NCBI GenBank assembly: GCA_004321925.1 | Contig: SCQH01000034.1 | Span: forward strand, 1 to 51,369 | Source of the DNA: Nitrospirota bacterium | GTDB taxonomy: Bacteria; Nitrospirota; Thermodesulfovibrionia; Thermodesulfovibrionales; UBA6898 | Length of the DNA: 51,369 nucleotides | Direction of reading: 5' to 3' | Part shown: positions 33,434 through 41,801 of the stretch, in pieces | Layout of the letters: every line of letters begins with the position of its first letter | Numbering within the stretch: position 1 is the first letter of the stretch | Notes under the pieces: generated by a model | Databases searched by the model: none | Told to the model about the DNA's origin: nothing | What the model saw: the letters and a program-made list of their open reading frames with translations, nothing else | Program-made: the position numbers and the translations under genes

Positions 33434-34561
33434 ATGGTCCGCGAAGATCTCATCAGCAGACAGCGCCTGCAGAAGGTTTTTCTTGAACTGGTCAATATCA
33501 ACTCACCCTCCTTTGAAGAGACGGTTCTTGGAGAGTTCCTGATAAAAGCGCTGGAGAGGTGCGGGTGCACGGTCCTTCTGCAGGAATACGACCGGTCGTT
33601 CAATCTTATCGGCAGGATGAAAGGGAACGCCCCCGGCTTTCCGCCGCTCCTCCTGAGCGCGCATATGGACACCATAGAACCGACAGAGGGGATCAGGATC
33701 AGTATCGACGACGAAAAGATCCGCTCCGCAGGCGAGACTGTCCTGGGCGCTGACGACAAGAGCGCCATCGCCCAGATTCTCGAGGCGCTTGCGGTCATCG
33801 CCGGGCATGATCTGCCGCACGGAGACCTGGAGGTCGTCTTTACCTCGGCAGAGGAGAGGGGCCTGATCGGCGCCAGGAGCCTGGACTTCAGCGCTCTGGC
33901 CAGCAGGCACGCGGTTGTACTGGATTCGGCCGGGAGCGTCGGGAATATCATCATCGGCGCTCCGACCCATCTCACCTATGAGATGACGGTGGTCGGCAGG
34001 GCTGCCCATGCCGGCATAGAGCCTGAGAAGGGCATCAGTGCGATCCGGGCGGCGGCGCAGATCATTGCGTCGGTCCCCGACGGGAGATTGAACAGCGGGA
34101 CAACGGCAAATATCGGGATGATCAGGGGCGGGACAGCGACGAATGTGGTCCCGAAAGAGGTCGTCATCCGGGGAGAGATCCGCAGTCATGACCAGGAGAT
34201 GCTGCTGAAGGTCAGGGATGAGATCCGCGGCAGGGCAGAGCAGGCCGCATCAGAGCATCAGGTCGAGGTAAAGATCTCCGAACATGAGGAATACCGGACG
34301 TTCCGCCTTGACCCCGGGGAGCCTTTTGTGCGGTATATGGCCGGGACACTCGCCAGGTGCGGGATCGAGCCGGTCCTGACCCTCACCGGAGGAGGCTCCG
34401 ATGCCAGTGTCTTCAATGAAATGGGGATACGGGCCGTGAACATATCAAACGGGATGCAGAAGGTCCATAGCAATGAAGAGTTCATCCTGCAGAAAGATCT
34501 TTTTGACGGCTGCCGGGTACTGCTTGAGTGTATATCCGGCATGGCATCTTTCGAACAATGA
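33434..34561 (+). CDS. M20-family metallopeptidase (peptidase T-like)
   Basis: A 375-residue zinc aminopeptidase/deacylase-type hydrolase. Metal ligands and catalytic residues are visible: LLSAHMDTIEP, VLGADDKSAIA, the catalytic glutamate pair in TSAEERGLIG, and VLDSAGSVGN; the late His is in NGMQKVHSNEEF. A dimerisation domain occupies about residues 185-295. It starts 1 base after the radical SAM stop. Substrate unknown; it could trim a peptide or an amide in the product of the two upstream enzymes, or be a plain peptidase. Confidence 0.88.
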   Translation: MVREDLISRQRLQKVFLELVNINSPSFEETVLGEFLIKALERCGCTVLLQEYDRSFNLIGRMKGNAPGFPPLLLSAHMDTIEPTEGIRISIDDEKIRSAGETVLGADDKSAIAQILEALAVIAGHDLPHGDLEVVFTSAEERGLIGARSLDFSALASRHAVVLDSAGSVGNIIIGAPTHLTYEMTVVGRAAHAGIEPEKGISAIRAAAQIIASVPDGRLNSGTTANIGMIRGGTATNVVPKEVVIRGEIRSHDQEMLLKVRDEIRGRAEQAASEHQVEVKISEHEEYRTFRLDPGEPFVRYMAGTLARCGIEPVLTLTGGGSDASVFNEMGIRAVNISNGMQKVHSNEEFILQKDLFDGCRVLLECISGMASFEQ

Positions 34562-34575
34562 TCCTCCCGGACAGG

Positions 34576-35169
34576 TTACAGCCAGATGTCCGGTTCTGCC
34601 TCTGATCTTTCCTGCCGTTCGATGCTGGTCTCCCAGAACTGATGTTCCCGCTGCATGAGCTGAGGGTAGACGGTGTTTTTGATCTTCCTGACATAGACGG
34701 CATAATCCTCAGAATTGAAATGGATGACCCTGCCCCGGTCTCCGCCGAGATCGGCCTTTACCAGGGGGATACCCTCGGTCTTCAGATACTCGATGATAAA
34801 GCGTTTATTCACCTCTCCCACGCAGAAAAAGCTGCCAGTGCCTTCTGCGAGCTGGAGCACTGACCCTCCGCCAAAGGCCTTGGCCCGAAGGTTGGCCCGC
34901 TCTGCACCGAGGTTCATCATCTCGTTGATGAGCAGTTCCATGGCATTCATGCCGTACCGTCCGGCCTCCGTGATCGTGAAGGGCATGTCCTTGGCATAGC
35001 GCTTGTTGCTGAGGAGAAAGTGGTTCATCCCGACGATCCGCCTGACCGGGTCGTAAAGACAGGCCGAGACGCAGGAGCCCAGCAGAGTGGTGATCAGGGC
35101 AGGCCCGGCAGAGACATAAAATTCCCCGGGTCTGATGGTAATGCGCTCAAGTCTTTCGTCAACGTGCAC
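34576..35169 (-). CDS. cheD: Chemoreceptor glutamine deamidase CheD
   Basis: A 197-residue protein with the CheD core: FYVSAGPALITTLLGSCVS containing the catalytic Cys, GMNHFLL with the catalytic His, and the ANLRAKAFGGG motif. It deamidates glutamines on chemoreceptors and can bind CheC. No other chemotaxis gene lies in this window. It overlaps the preceding thioredoxin-CcdA gene by 11 bases. The C-terminal 30 residues, rich in Glu and Arg, extend past the core. Confidence 0.92.
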   Translation of the reverse strand: MHVDERLERITIRPGEFYVSAGPALITTLLGSCVSACLYDPVRRIVGMNHFLLSNKRYAKDMPFTITEAGRYGMNAMELLINEMMNLGAERANLRAKAFGGGSVLQLAEGTGSFFCVGEVNKRFIIEYLKTEGIPLVKADLGGDRGRVIHFNSEDYAVYVRKIKNTVYPQLMQREHQFWETSIERQERSEAEPDIWL

Positions 35170-36541
35170 GATACTTTGCCGTATAGATGATGACTGCCGA
35201 CACGCTGAGGGCCGCCGCGAGCAGCCCTGTCGTGACGGCTATATTGTTCAGGAGGGAGGGTCTGATCAGGAGCAGCAGCCCCAGGCAGAGCATCATCATC
35301 CCTGAGATCAGTTTGAGACCCTGTCCCTGGGCCTCGGTCAGTTTTCTCGCCCCGAGGGTTATGGCAAAGAAGACCACGACCAGGGTGAGCGGGATGACGT
35401 AGATGACGTTATAGAGCAGCAGATAGAGATAGTACGAGGTCCTGCTCAGGTTATGCAGGGTAAGTATCCTGGTATAGACCATGGGAAACCCGGCAGTACA
35501 GAAGAGCTCATAGGCGTTCGCGGCAACGGCAAGGACCACGGTCCCGGTGATGATCGCAGGAAAGGAATTGGCCTTCATCAGCTGCCGCATGCGGTCGAAG
35601 AGCTTCGGTTTGGCGCTGTCGGGTATGCTCAGGGAAACCCCCTGCTTGAAGAAGAAAAAATCTTTGATGTTAATGGCCGCAATGACAAGGGCTATTGCGC
35701 CTGCAACGGCAGTGACTGCAGCTATCTGGCCGGTCAGCAGAAAGATGTTCAGCCAGGCCGCCATGAAGATGAAATAGATGAACCCGGAGAAGAAGACGAA
35801 GATGCCCCCCACGAAAAGCAGGCGGCGCCTGGACTGGACATGGATCAGGAGTCCCAGGAGGGTAAAGAGAACGAAAAAGGCACAGGGGTTGAAGCTGTCG
35901 AGCCCTGCAATAATAACGGTCTGATACGCCAGCGCTGTTCTCCCGGAATCGATCGTGCCGATCACGGGCAGGGTTATGAGCGTCTCCTCCGGTGCCGGGA
36001 CCTTTTCTTCCGGACATTCCTCATCCTGCCTGCAGAGGCCCTCTGCCGGGGCGTGATCCTGACTGCCGAGGAGGTCGGTGACAGAGCCCTGGAGCCTGCT
36101 CATCGGGTCATTGCAGGGGTTGTCCCTGCAGTACCGTATCTTTTCTTCTATCTCCCTGCCGGATATGTCATCTCCCCGGTACCCGATCACGGGGGAGAGC
36201 CCCCCGACGAACGTAGCCGGCACCCCCTGGATGGTCATGTCGTATATCCCAGCGATCTGGGTGAACAAAGCCGCGTTGTCGCGGTCCTTCTTCACCTCGT
36301 ATGCCTGTATCTCAAGCCCCGGATATTTCTTCTTCATCTTCTCCAGGAATATCTTCTCATCCGCACAGTGCGGACATCCCTCAGACCAGAAGAAATAGGT
36401 GATGATCCGGCCGGCGGCAATACCGGGCTGCGGCGACAGGGCAGGGGAGAGCAGGATGACCGCCCATGCTGTCATGAGGATCGCCCTGATCATGCTGCCT
36501 GATTTATCCATTACGTTATGGCTCATATCAAAGTATATCAT
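35159..36541 (-). CDS. Thioredoxin-like domain fused to a CcdA/DsbD-like membrane domain
   Basis: A 460-residue protein. After a signal segment (AILMTAWAVILLSPAL) comes a thioredoxin-like periplasmic domain with WSEGCPHCADEK (CPHC). About residue 210 begins a six- to eight-helix membrane domain of the CcdA/DsbD beta type with a conserved cysteine in DSFNPCAFFVLF and another in ELFCTAGFPMV. This should carry electrons from cytoplasmic thioredoxin to the periplasmic CPHC. In classical DsbD the thioredoxin domain is C-terminal; here it is N-terminal. Start uncertain: ATGs at 36541, 36526, 36511 and 36493 are in frame, the last fitting the signal peptide best. Confidence 0.83.
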   Translation of the reverse strand: MIYFDMSHNVMDKSGSMIRAILMTAWAVILLSPALSPQPGIAAGRIITYFFWSEGCPHCADEKIFLEKMKKKYPGLEIQAYEVKKDRDNAALFTQIAGIYDMTIQGVPATFVGGLSPVIGYRGDDISGREIEEKIRYCRDNPCNDPMSRLQGSVTDLLGSQDHAPAEGLCRQDEECPEEKVPAPEETLITLPVIGTIDSGRTALAYQTVIIAGLDSFNPCAFFVLFTLLGLLIHVQSRRRLLFVGGIFVFFSGFIYFIFMAAWLNIFLLTGQIAAVTAVAGAIALVIAAINIKDFFFFKQGVSLSIPDSAKPKLFDRMRQLMKANSFPAIITGTVVLAVAANAYELFCTAGFPMVYTRILTLHNLSRTSYYLYLLLYNVIYVIPLTLVVVFFAITLGARKLTEAQGQGLKLISGMMMLCLGLLLLIRPSLLNNIAVTTGLLAAALSVSAVIIYTAKYRAR

Positions 36542-36602
36542 CCCCTGGTGGTGCTGCAGCTCATGAGGTCCCGGGAAAGCCGCCCTGACAGGGTTTGCCG
36601 GC

Positions 36603-38864
36603 CTAGGCCTTGAGCGCCTCCCTGATGGTCCTGCTCAGATTAACGAGGCTGTACGGCTTTGTTATCACGCTGCTGAACCCGTGTGCTGCATAGTCCGACA
36701 TGACCGGATCATTTGAGTAGCCGCTCGATACGATCACCCGGGCGTGAGGATCGAGGGCCAGGAGCAGCTTTATCGCTTCGCCACCGCCCATACCTCCCGG
36801 TATGGTGAGGTCCATGATAACGGCATCGAAGGGCTCCTTTTCCTCCATGGCCTGCCGGTACCGTGCTATCGCTTCTTCGCCGTCCCTGGCAAAAGCGCAC
36901 TGATAACCCATGGAATGCAGCATCTCCCCGGCTATGTCCCTCACCATGTTATCGTCGTCCATGATCAGGATCCTTTCATGGCCGGTGTTGATGCCCCGCT
37001 CCTCCAGGGACTGGACTGCGGCGGTGCTGAACGATGCCGGCAGATGGATCGTAAAGGTCACCCCCTTGCCGGCATTCGCTTCCACAGCGATATGTCCGTC
37101 ATGTCTGCTGATGATAGAGTAGACCGACGTGAGCCCGAGACCGCTCCCCTTCTGCTTGGTCGTAAAATACGGGTCAAAGATCCTCTTCAGATAATCATCG
37201 GGTATGCCGGTCCCTGAATCTTTCACCCTGATCACCACATAGGCCCCCTCGTCGAGGGTCGGGACCTCCTGGCCGCCGATAAGGGCATTGCCGACCGTAA
37301 AGACGATGGTCCCGCCGTCAGGCATTGCATGGACGGCATTGATGATGAGATTATTGAAGACCTGGCTCATCTGGCCGGAGTCGACGTCAACAGGCCGGAC
37401 ATCATCGGCGATATTAAATTCCGGGGCCACGTTCGTACCGCAGAGGGTAAGACTGGCTGATTCGCGTATGATCTCTTCGATCGAGACCGTTTTTTTGACC
37501 GGGGCGCCTCCTTTGGAAAAAGTGAGCAGCTGGCGGGTCAGGTCGGTCGCGCGCTGAGAGGCGGTCTCAGCCTCTGAGAGTCTTTCATAGGCCTTGCTGT
37601 TCTCTGCGATATATCTCTTGGCAAGACTGATATTTCCCATGATCGAGGTGAGCAGGTTGTTGAAGTCATGGGCCAGTCCCCCTGCCAGCAGGCCGACAGA
37701 CTGCAGCTTCTCGACCTTCAGCAGTTCCTCTTCCATCTTATGCTTTGCCGTCACATCCCGGAACACGAGGACCACTCCCATGATCTTGCTGGCCCGGTCG
37801 CGTATCGGGGCGGCGCTGTCCTCAATGACGATCTCTGAACCGTCCCTCCTGATGAGGGCGGTATGATTGGCAAGCCCGATGATGATCCCTGACCTGACGA
37901 CCTTGTCGACCGGGTTCTCGGAGCGCTCCCGCGTCTTTTCATTGATGATATGAAAGACCTCGGTCAGCTGCCTGCCGACGGCCTCCTGCATGGTCCAGCC
38001 TGTATGCTCCTCGGCAACCTTATTTAATAGAGTTACCTCTCCCTTGATATCGGTGACGATGACCGCGTCCCCGATGCTGCGAAGCGTGACCGCAAGCCGC
38101 TCTTTTTCCTCTGCAAGACGATCTTCCCGTTCCCTGAGGGCAAGGCTCATGGCATTGAATTCCGCTGACAGGCGTCCTATCTCATCGTCTGACGTGACCG
38201 GAACCGTCTCGGGGAATTTACCCACCTGGTGGCGTGAAACAGAGCTGTAGAGCCTCATCAGCGGGTTGAGCACGTTCCTGCCGATAAAAGTATGCAGTGC
38301 CGCTATAGCGAGCAGGACGATGATAAGAGAGACCAGGGAATTAATGACGATGATCCGTATCATGCCCTGTCGCACCTCGACCGTCGAAAGTTTGAGCCTG
38401 ACATAACCGATCAACAGGCCCGTATCCTTTGAGGTCCTGGCTGAAGGCGCGTAATAGACCGGGGCATAGAAATCGAACCAGCTGCCCTGCTGCCGGTAAT
38501 AATGATCACCGCCTGCCCTTTCTGTTTTGTAAAATTCAACAGCAGCGGGGTCAGGCGGCTCATTCTGTCTGTCGGCAGGGTAGGCATCGACCGCATGCCA
38601 GAGAGAGGTATAGACCTGGGCCAGGTCAACATCCCTGGTATGGACGATATCTTCAACCTCCTTTATGAAGTCGAGGTCTTCGGCGGCGAGTCCGGTGTCA
38701 ATCGCCTTTGAAAGGGATTCGGCCATGGTAAGGCCGCGAGCAATGATCTCTTTTTCGACGCTTTTTCGGTGGAAGTAGATGAAGATCCCGGTACTCACCG
38801 AGCTCAGGATGATCAGCACAAGGGCAATAAAGACCGTGACCCGCTTCTGGAGCGAATACCTCAT
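36603..38864 (-). CDS. Hybrid sensor histidine kinase (HAMP-PAS-HisKA-HATPase-REC)
   Basis: A 753-residue membrane kinase. Two helices (about residues 8-30 and 172-195) flank a periplasmic sensor region of some 140 residues. Then come HAMP, a PAS domain (LRSIGDAVIVTDIKGEVTLL), HisKA with the phospho-acceptor GLAHDFNNLLTSIMG, HATPase with NLIINAVHAMP and GTGIPDDYLKRIFDPYF, and a C-terminal receiver with IMDDDNMVRD and phospho-Asp in AVIMDLTIPGG. The start overlaps the stop of the PstS-like gene in an ATGA. The pair looks like a binding-protein-assisted sensor. The downstream gene is 62 bases away. Confidence 0.93.
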   Translation of the reverse strand: MRYSLQKRVTVFIALVLIILSSVSTGIFIYFHRKSVEKEIIARGLTMAESLSKAIDTGLAAEDLDFIKEVEDIVHTRDVDLAQVYTSLWHAVDAYPADRQNEPPDPAAVEFYKTERAGGDHYYRQQGSWFDFYAPVYYAPSARTSKDTGLLIGYVRLKLSTVEVRQGMIRIIVINSLVSLIIVLLAIAALHTFIGRNVLNPLMRLYSSVSRHQVGKFPETVPVTSDDEIGRLSAEFNAMSLALREREDRLAEEKERLAVTLRSIGDAVIVTDIKGEVTLLNKVAEEHTGWTMQEAVGRQLTEVFHIINEKTRERSENPVDKVVRSGIIIGLANHTALIRRDGSEIVIEDSAAPIRDRASKIMGVVLVFRDVTAKHKMEEELLKVEKLQSVGLLAGGLAHDFNNLLTSIMGNISLAKRYIAENSKAYERLSEAETASQRATDLTRQLLTFSKGGAPVKKTVSIEEIIRESASLTLCGTNVAPEFNIADDVRPVDVDSGQMSQVFNNLIINAVHAMPDGGTIVFTVGNALIGGQEVPTLDEGAYVVIRVKDSGTGIPDDYLKRIFDPYFTTKQKGSGLGLTSVYSIISRHDGHIAVEANAGKGVTFTIHLPASFSTAAVQSLEERGINTGHERILIMDDDNMVRDIAGEMLHSMGYQCAFARDGEEAIARYRQAMEEKEPFDAVIMDLTIPGGMGGGEAIKLLLALDPHARVIVSSGYSNDPVMSDYAAHGFSSVITKPYSLVNLSRTIREALKA

Positions 38865-39685
38865 TTAACCTCAGAGAGCGAGACCATGCCGTAGGAGGCT
38901 ATCAGGCCCTGGCCTTTTTTGCTCAGGACATAATCAACGAATTTCCTCACCTCGGGAGATGCATTTTTATCGATGACAAGATGGAGGGGCCTTCTGAGCG
39001 GGTATTTGCCGGATATGATATTTTCCTTGGTGGGGCTTGCTCCCCTGACCTTCAGCATCTTGACGTTCCGTTTTTTTGCGCTTGAAAAGCCGCTCGTCGA
39101 AAAGCCCTCCGGGGTCTTTTCGACCAACTGCTCCAATATAGCGGTCGAGGAGGCTTGGATGGAGGTGTTGGCCACCGCGGTTGGCGGTCTTCCGTTAAGG
39201 ACCATATTGGTCAGCGACTGCCCGACGCCTCCCATGCCCTTTGGCGTGGGAAGAAATGAGGTGAGCTTCATGTCCTTTCCGCCGAGCTGGTTCCAGTTCG
39301 TTATATATCCTGCATAAATGTCCCGTACCTTTTCGAGGGTTATATCATTGACCGGATTTGACTTATGGACGATGAATACCAGTGCGTCCCAGGCAACGCG
39401 GATAAAGGTCCAGTTGGGCGGGTCCTGCGGTGTCGGCCCCTTGCAGGAAGCGGCAAAATCGACCTTGTTGGCGCTCAGGTCGGCGAGTCCCCGGAGGCTG
39501 CCGCCGCCGATGATATGCATCCTGACGCCGGTCTCTTTTTCATACTCCTTTGACAGGTCGATCAGATACCCGACCGTGCTGACAGAGCAGCCGCTTCCGG
39601 TGAGCATCGGTGCAGCCTCTGTCCTTTCCGGAGCAGCAAGAAGACAGGAGACCATGAAAAGCAGGACGCAGTAAAATCTGTGCAT
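38861..39685 (-). CDS. PstS-like periplasmic phosphate-type binding protein
   Basis: A 274-residue extracytoplasmic binding protein of the PstS-like class: signal peptide (FYCVLLFMVSCLLAA), then LTGSGCSVSTVGYLIDL, IGGGSLRGLADLSANKVDFA, and the later TLEKVRDIYAGYITNWNQLGG, typical of phosphate ABC binding proteins. The ATG at 39685 follows GGGAGGAAAT; an upstream ATG at 39703 is less well placed. No pst permease or ATPase genes are nearby. It is translationally coupled to the hybrid histidine kinase, suggesting it delivers ligand to a sensor rather than a transporter. Ligand is uncertain. Confidence 0.85.
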   Translation of the reverse strand: MHRFYCVLLFMVSCLLAAPERTEAAPMLTGSGCSVSTVGYLIDLSKEYEKETGVRMHIIGGGSLRGLADLSANKVDFAASCKGPTPQDPPNWTFIRVAWDALVFIVHKSNPVNDITLEKVRDIYAGYITNWNQLGGKDMKLTSFLPTPKGMGGVGQSLTNMVLNGRPPTAVANTSIQASSTAILEQLVEKTPEGFSTSGFSSAKKRNVKMLKVRGASPTKENIISGKYPLRRPLHLVIDKNASPEVRKFVDYVLSKKGQGLIASYGMVSLSEVK

Positions 39686-39841
39686 ATTTCCTCCCGGGTG
39701 CATTGATAACGGATGAAATATAATATATCAGGAAGCAGGATGCTGCATCTGCCTTTGTATTAATTTTAGCATAACGGAAAGCCCGGCAGCAGCAAATCCC
39801 CTCCCGCTTCCGGGTTAAGCCAGCCCGGGAGAAGAGGTTTC

Positions 39842-39850
39842 TGGTATAGT
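39842..39850 (+). promoter_or_regulatory. Extended -10 element immediately upstream of mnmA
   Basis: TGG followed by TATAGT (39845-39850), 5 bases before the ATG at 39856, with no convincing -35. Transcription would start at or very near the start codon, giving a leaderless message. Confidence 0.45.
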
Positions 39851-39855
39851 AAACC

Positions 39856-40923
39856 ATGCGGAAAGTTGTCCTTGGCATGAGCGGCGGGGTCGATTCCAGT
39901 GTCACTGCGTATCTACTGAAAGAGCAGGGGTACCAGGTCGAGGGCATCAGCTTCATCCTCTGGGAGTCAAGGGGCAGGACCGATCTCAGCGGATGCTGTT
40001 CCCTCAGCTCCACACAGAGTGCGGCCAGGACGGCCGGCCGTCTCGGCATCCTGCACGAGTCGGTCGATGTCAGGGACGAATTCATCGAAAAAGTGATCGA
40101 ACCGTTTGCCGAAGCGTATGCTCAGGGCATGACCCCCAACCCCTGCATCCTCTGCAACCAACATATTAAATTCCCCTTTCTCCTGAGAGAGGCCGAAAAA
40201 AGGGGGGCCGCCTACATTGCGACCGGGCATTACGCGCGCACCTGCAGGGATGCAGCCGCTGATGGCCGTGTGCTGCTTAAGAAGGGCATCGACGAAAAGA
40301 AGGACCAGTCCTATGTACTGTATGTCCTGAGCGGCAGCGAACTGAAGAGCCTGATACTGCCGCTGGGCGAATACAGAAAACCGGCGGTCAGAGAGATCGC
40401 CCGCGGCCTTGGCCTTGAAGCTGCAGACCGTCCGGAAAGTCAGGAGATCTGTTTTATTGAGGACAACGACTACGCCGGTTTCCTTGAAAAACTGTCGCCT
40501 GAGCTGACCGTCCCCGGCCCCATTGCCGATACCACGGGCAGGCAGATCGGTCAGCACCAGGGCATTCACCGCTATACGATCGGTCAGCGCAAAGGACTGG
40601 GGGTCCCGTCCCTTGTCCCGCAGTATGTGACCCGTGTCGATGCCGCTGCCAACACTGTTTATATCGGTTCCCGGGATGAGGCCTTCTCCCGGGAGCTGAG
40701 CGTCCGGCAGCTCAGCTGGCTTGTACCTTCCCGGTCCGGGTCCTTCAGGGCAGAGGTGAAGGTCCGCTCAACGATGCAGGCAGTACCCGCGCGCATAGAG
40801 ATTGCCGGGGACACGGGGAAGGTCATCTTTGACGAACCGCAATGGGCGCCGGCGCCCGGCCAGAGCGCGGTCTTTTATGAAGCTGAGACCGTGTTGGGCG
40901 GCGGGATAATCCAGCCTCAGTAG
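39856..40923 (+). CDS. mnmA: tRNA-specific 2-thiouridylase MnmA
   Basis: A 355-residue enzyme that thiolates the wobble uridine of tRNA-Lys, -Glu and -Gln using ATP and relayed sulfur. The PP-loop is GMSGGVDSSVTA (residues 7-18); the first catalytic cysteine lies in PNPCILCNQHIKF and the second in SQEICFIED; the tRNA-binding segment IHRYTIGQRKGLG is intact. Length is family-typical. Its start has no ribosome site but a -10 box directly upstream. It converges with the lipid kinase gene (7-base overlap of ends). Confidence 0.96.
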   Translation: MRKVVLGMSGGVDSSVTAYLLKEQGYQVEGISFILWESRGRTDLSGCCSLSSTQSAARTAGRLGILHESVDVRDEFIEKVIEPFAEAYAQGMTPNPCILCNQHIKFPFLLREAEKRGAAYIATGHYARTCRDAAADGRVLLKKGIDEKKDQSYVLYVLSGSELKSLILPLGEYRKPAVREIARGLGLEAADRPESQEICFIEDNDYAGFLEKLSPELTVPGPIADTTGRQIGQHQGIHRYTIGQRKGLGVPSLVPQYVTRVDAAANTVYIGSRDEAFSRELSVRQLSWLVPSRSGSFRAEVKVRSTMQAVPARIEIAGDTGKVIFDEPQWAPAPGQSAVFYEAETVLGGGIIQPQ

Positions 40924-41801
40924 ATGAGCCTGAGCGGGTCCGGTGAGACCGTGATCACTGCCGGAGACGAACCGAGATAGTCCCCGTCGATCTGCATGGG
41001 GGCGGACCCGCGGACGACGATCTCTTTTGCCCTGACATACGTGACGTCAGGCGCTTTGATATGCCTGCCAAAGGGCAGCATGAGGACATATCTGAGCAGG
41101 TCCAGCCTCCTTTTTCCCCTGAAGACGCAGGCATAGAGCTGCGGGTCATCGATCCGGGCGTCCGGGGTCACCCTGAAGTCGCCGCCGTAGCGGGATATGT
41201 TCCCGATTATCGCCGCATACCCGGATATCTCCTGCCCGTCAACCCTGAGAACGATCTCTGGCGGCGCATAACGGGCCAGGGTCTTCAGTCCGCTGAGGAC
41301 ATATGCCCCCGGACCCGTATAACCCTTCAGCCTCAGGTTGACATCACGAACAGCCTGTCCGTCAAAGCCTATGCCTGCCATGAGACAGAAAAGACGTGAC
41401 TCCTGCCTCTCCCCGGATCGATGCTCTATCCTGCCGAGTGAGACATTCCGGGGTCTGCCGCCTGCTATGACCTCGAGTACCTCGCTGAAGGTCCGGTGCG
41501 GGAAGATCTCCCGTGCAAGTACATTCGTCGTACCCAGAGGGATGATGGCAAGGGGCACCCCTGACCCGGCCAGACCATTGACCACCTCATTGATCGTCCC
41601 GTCGCCCCCGGCAGAGATGAGCATATCAGGATGCCGGGCAGCAGCCTGCCGCGCAAACTCCTCGGCATCCCCTCGTTTGCGTGTGATGAGGAGTTCTGTC
41701 GAGTGGCCTTTGCCCTCAAAAAAAGAGGTCACCGCCCTGAACTTCTCAGGGGAGGCCTGCCGCGAGACCGGATTACCGATTATAACGATCGAGGAGCTCA
41801 T
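40917..41801 (-). CDS. Diacylglycerol kinase-like lipid kinase (YegS/DgkB family)
   Basis: A 294-residue soluble lipid kinase. The nucleotide site motif GGDGTINEVVNGL and the following IPLGTTNVLARE are clear, and the C-terminal domain ends with MQIDGDYLG and VSPDPLRLIY, as in YegS/DgkB and sphingosine-kinase-like proteins. It would phosphorylate diacylglycerol or a related lipid. It is the last gene of the minus-strand run and overlaps bioW by 29 bases. Confidence 0.9.
   Translation of the reverse strand: MSSSIVIIGNPVSRQASPEKFRAVTSFFEGKGHSTELLITRKRGDAEEFARQAAARHPDMLISAGGDGTINEVVNGLAGSGVPLAIIPLGTTNVLAREIFPHRTFSEVLEVIAGGRPRNVSLGRIEHRSGERQESRLFCLMAGIGFDGQAVRDVNLRLKGYTGPGAYVLSGLKTLARYAPPEIVLRVDGQEISGYAAIIGNISRYGGDFRVTPDARIDDPQLYACVFRGKRRLDLLRYVLMLPFGRHIKAPDVTYVRAKEIVVRGSAPMQIDGDYLGSSPAVITVSPDPLRLIY

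Noticed and set aside
35453-36502. 349-codon plus-strand frame over the thioredoxin-CcdA gene
   Set aside because: Charged, low-complexity product opposite a membrane protein gene; typical shadow of hydrophobic codons.
39711-39750. TATTAT-like box as the promoter of the PstS-like gene
   Set aside because: A -10-like box exists on the minus strand at 39725-39720, but no acceptable -35 lies 16-18 bases upstream.
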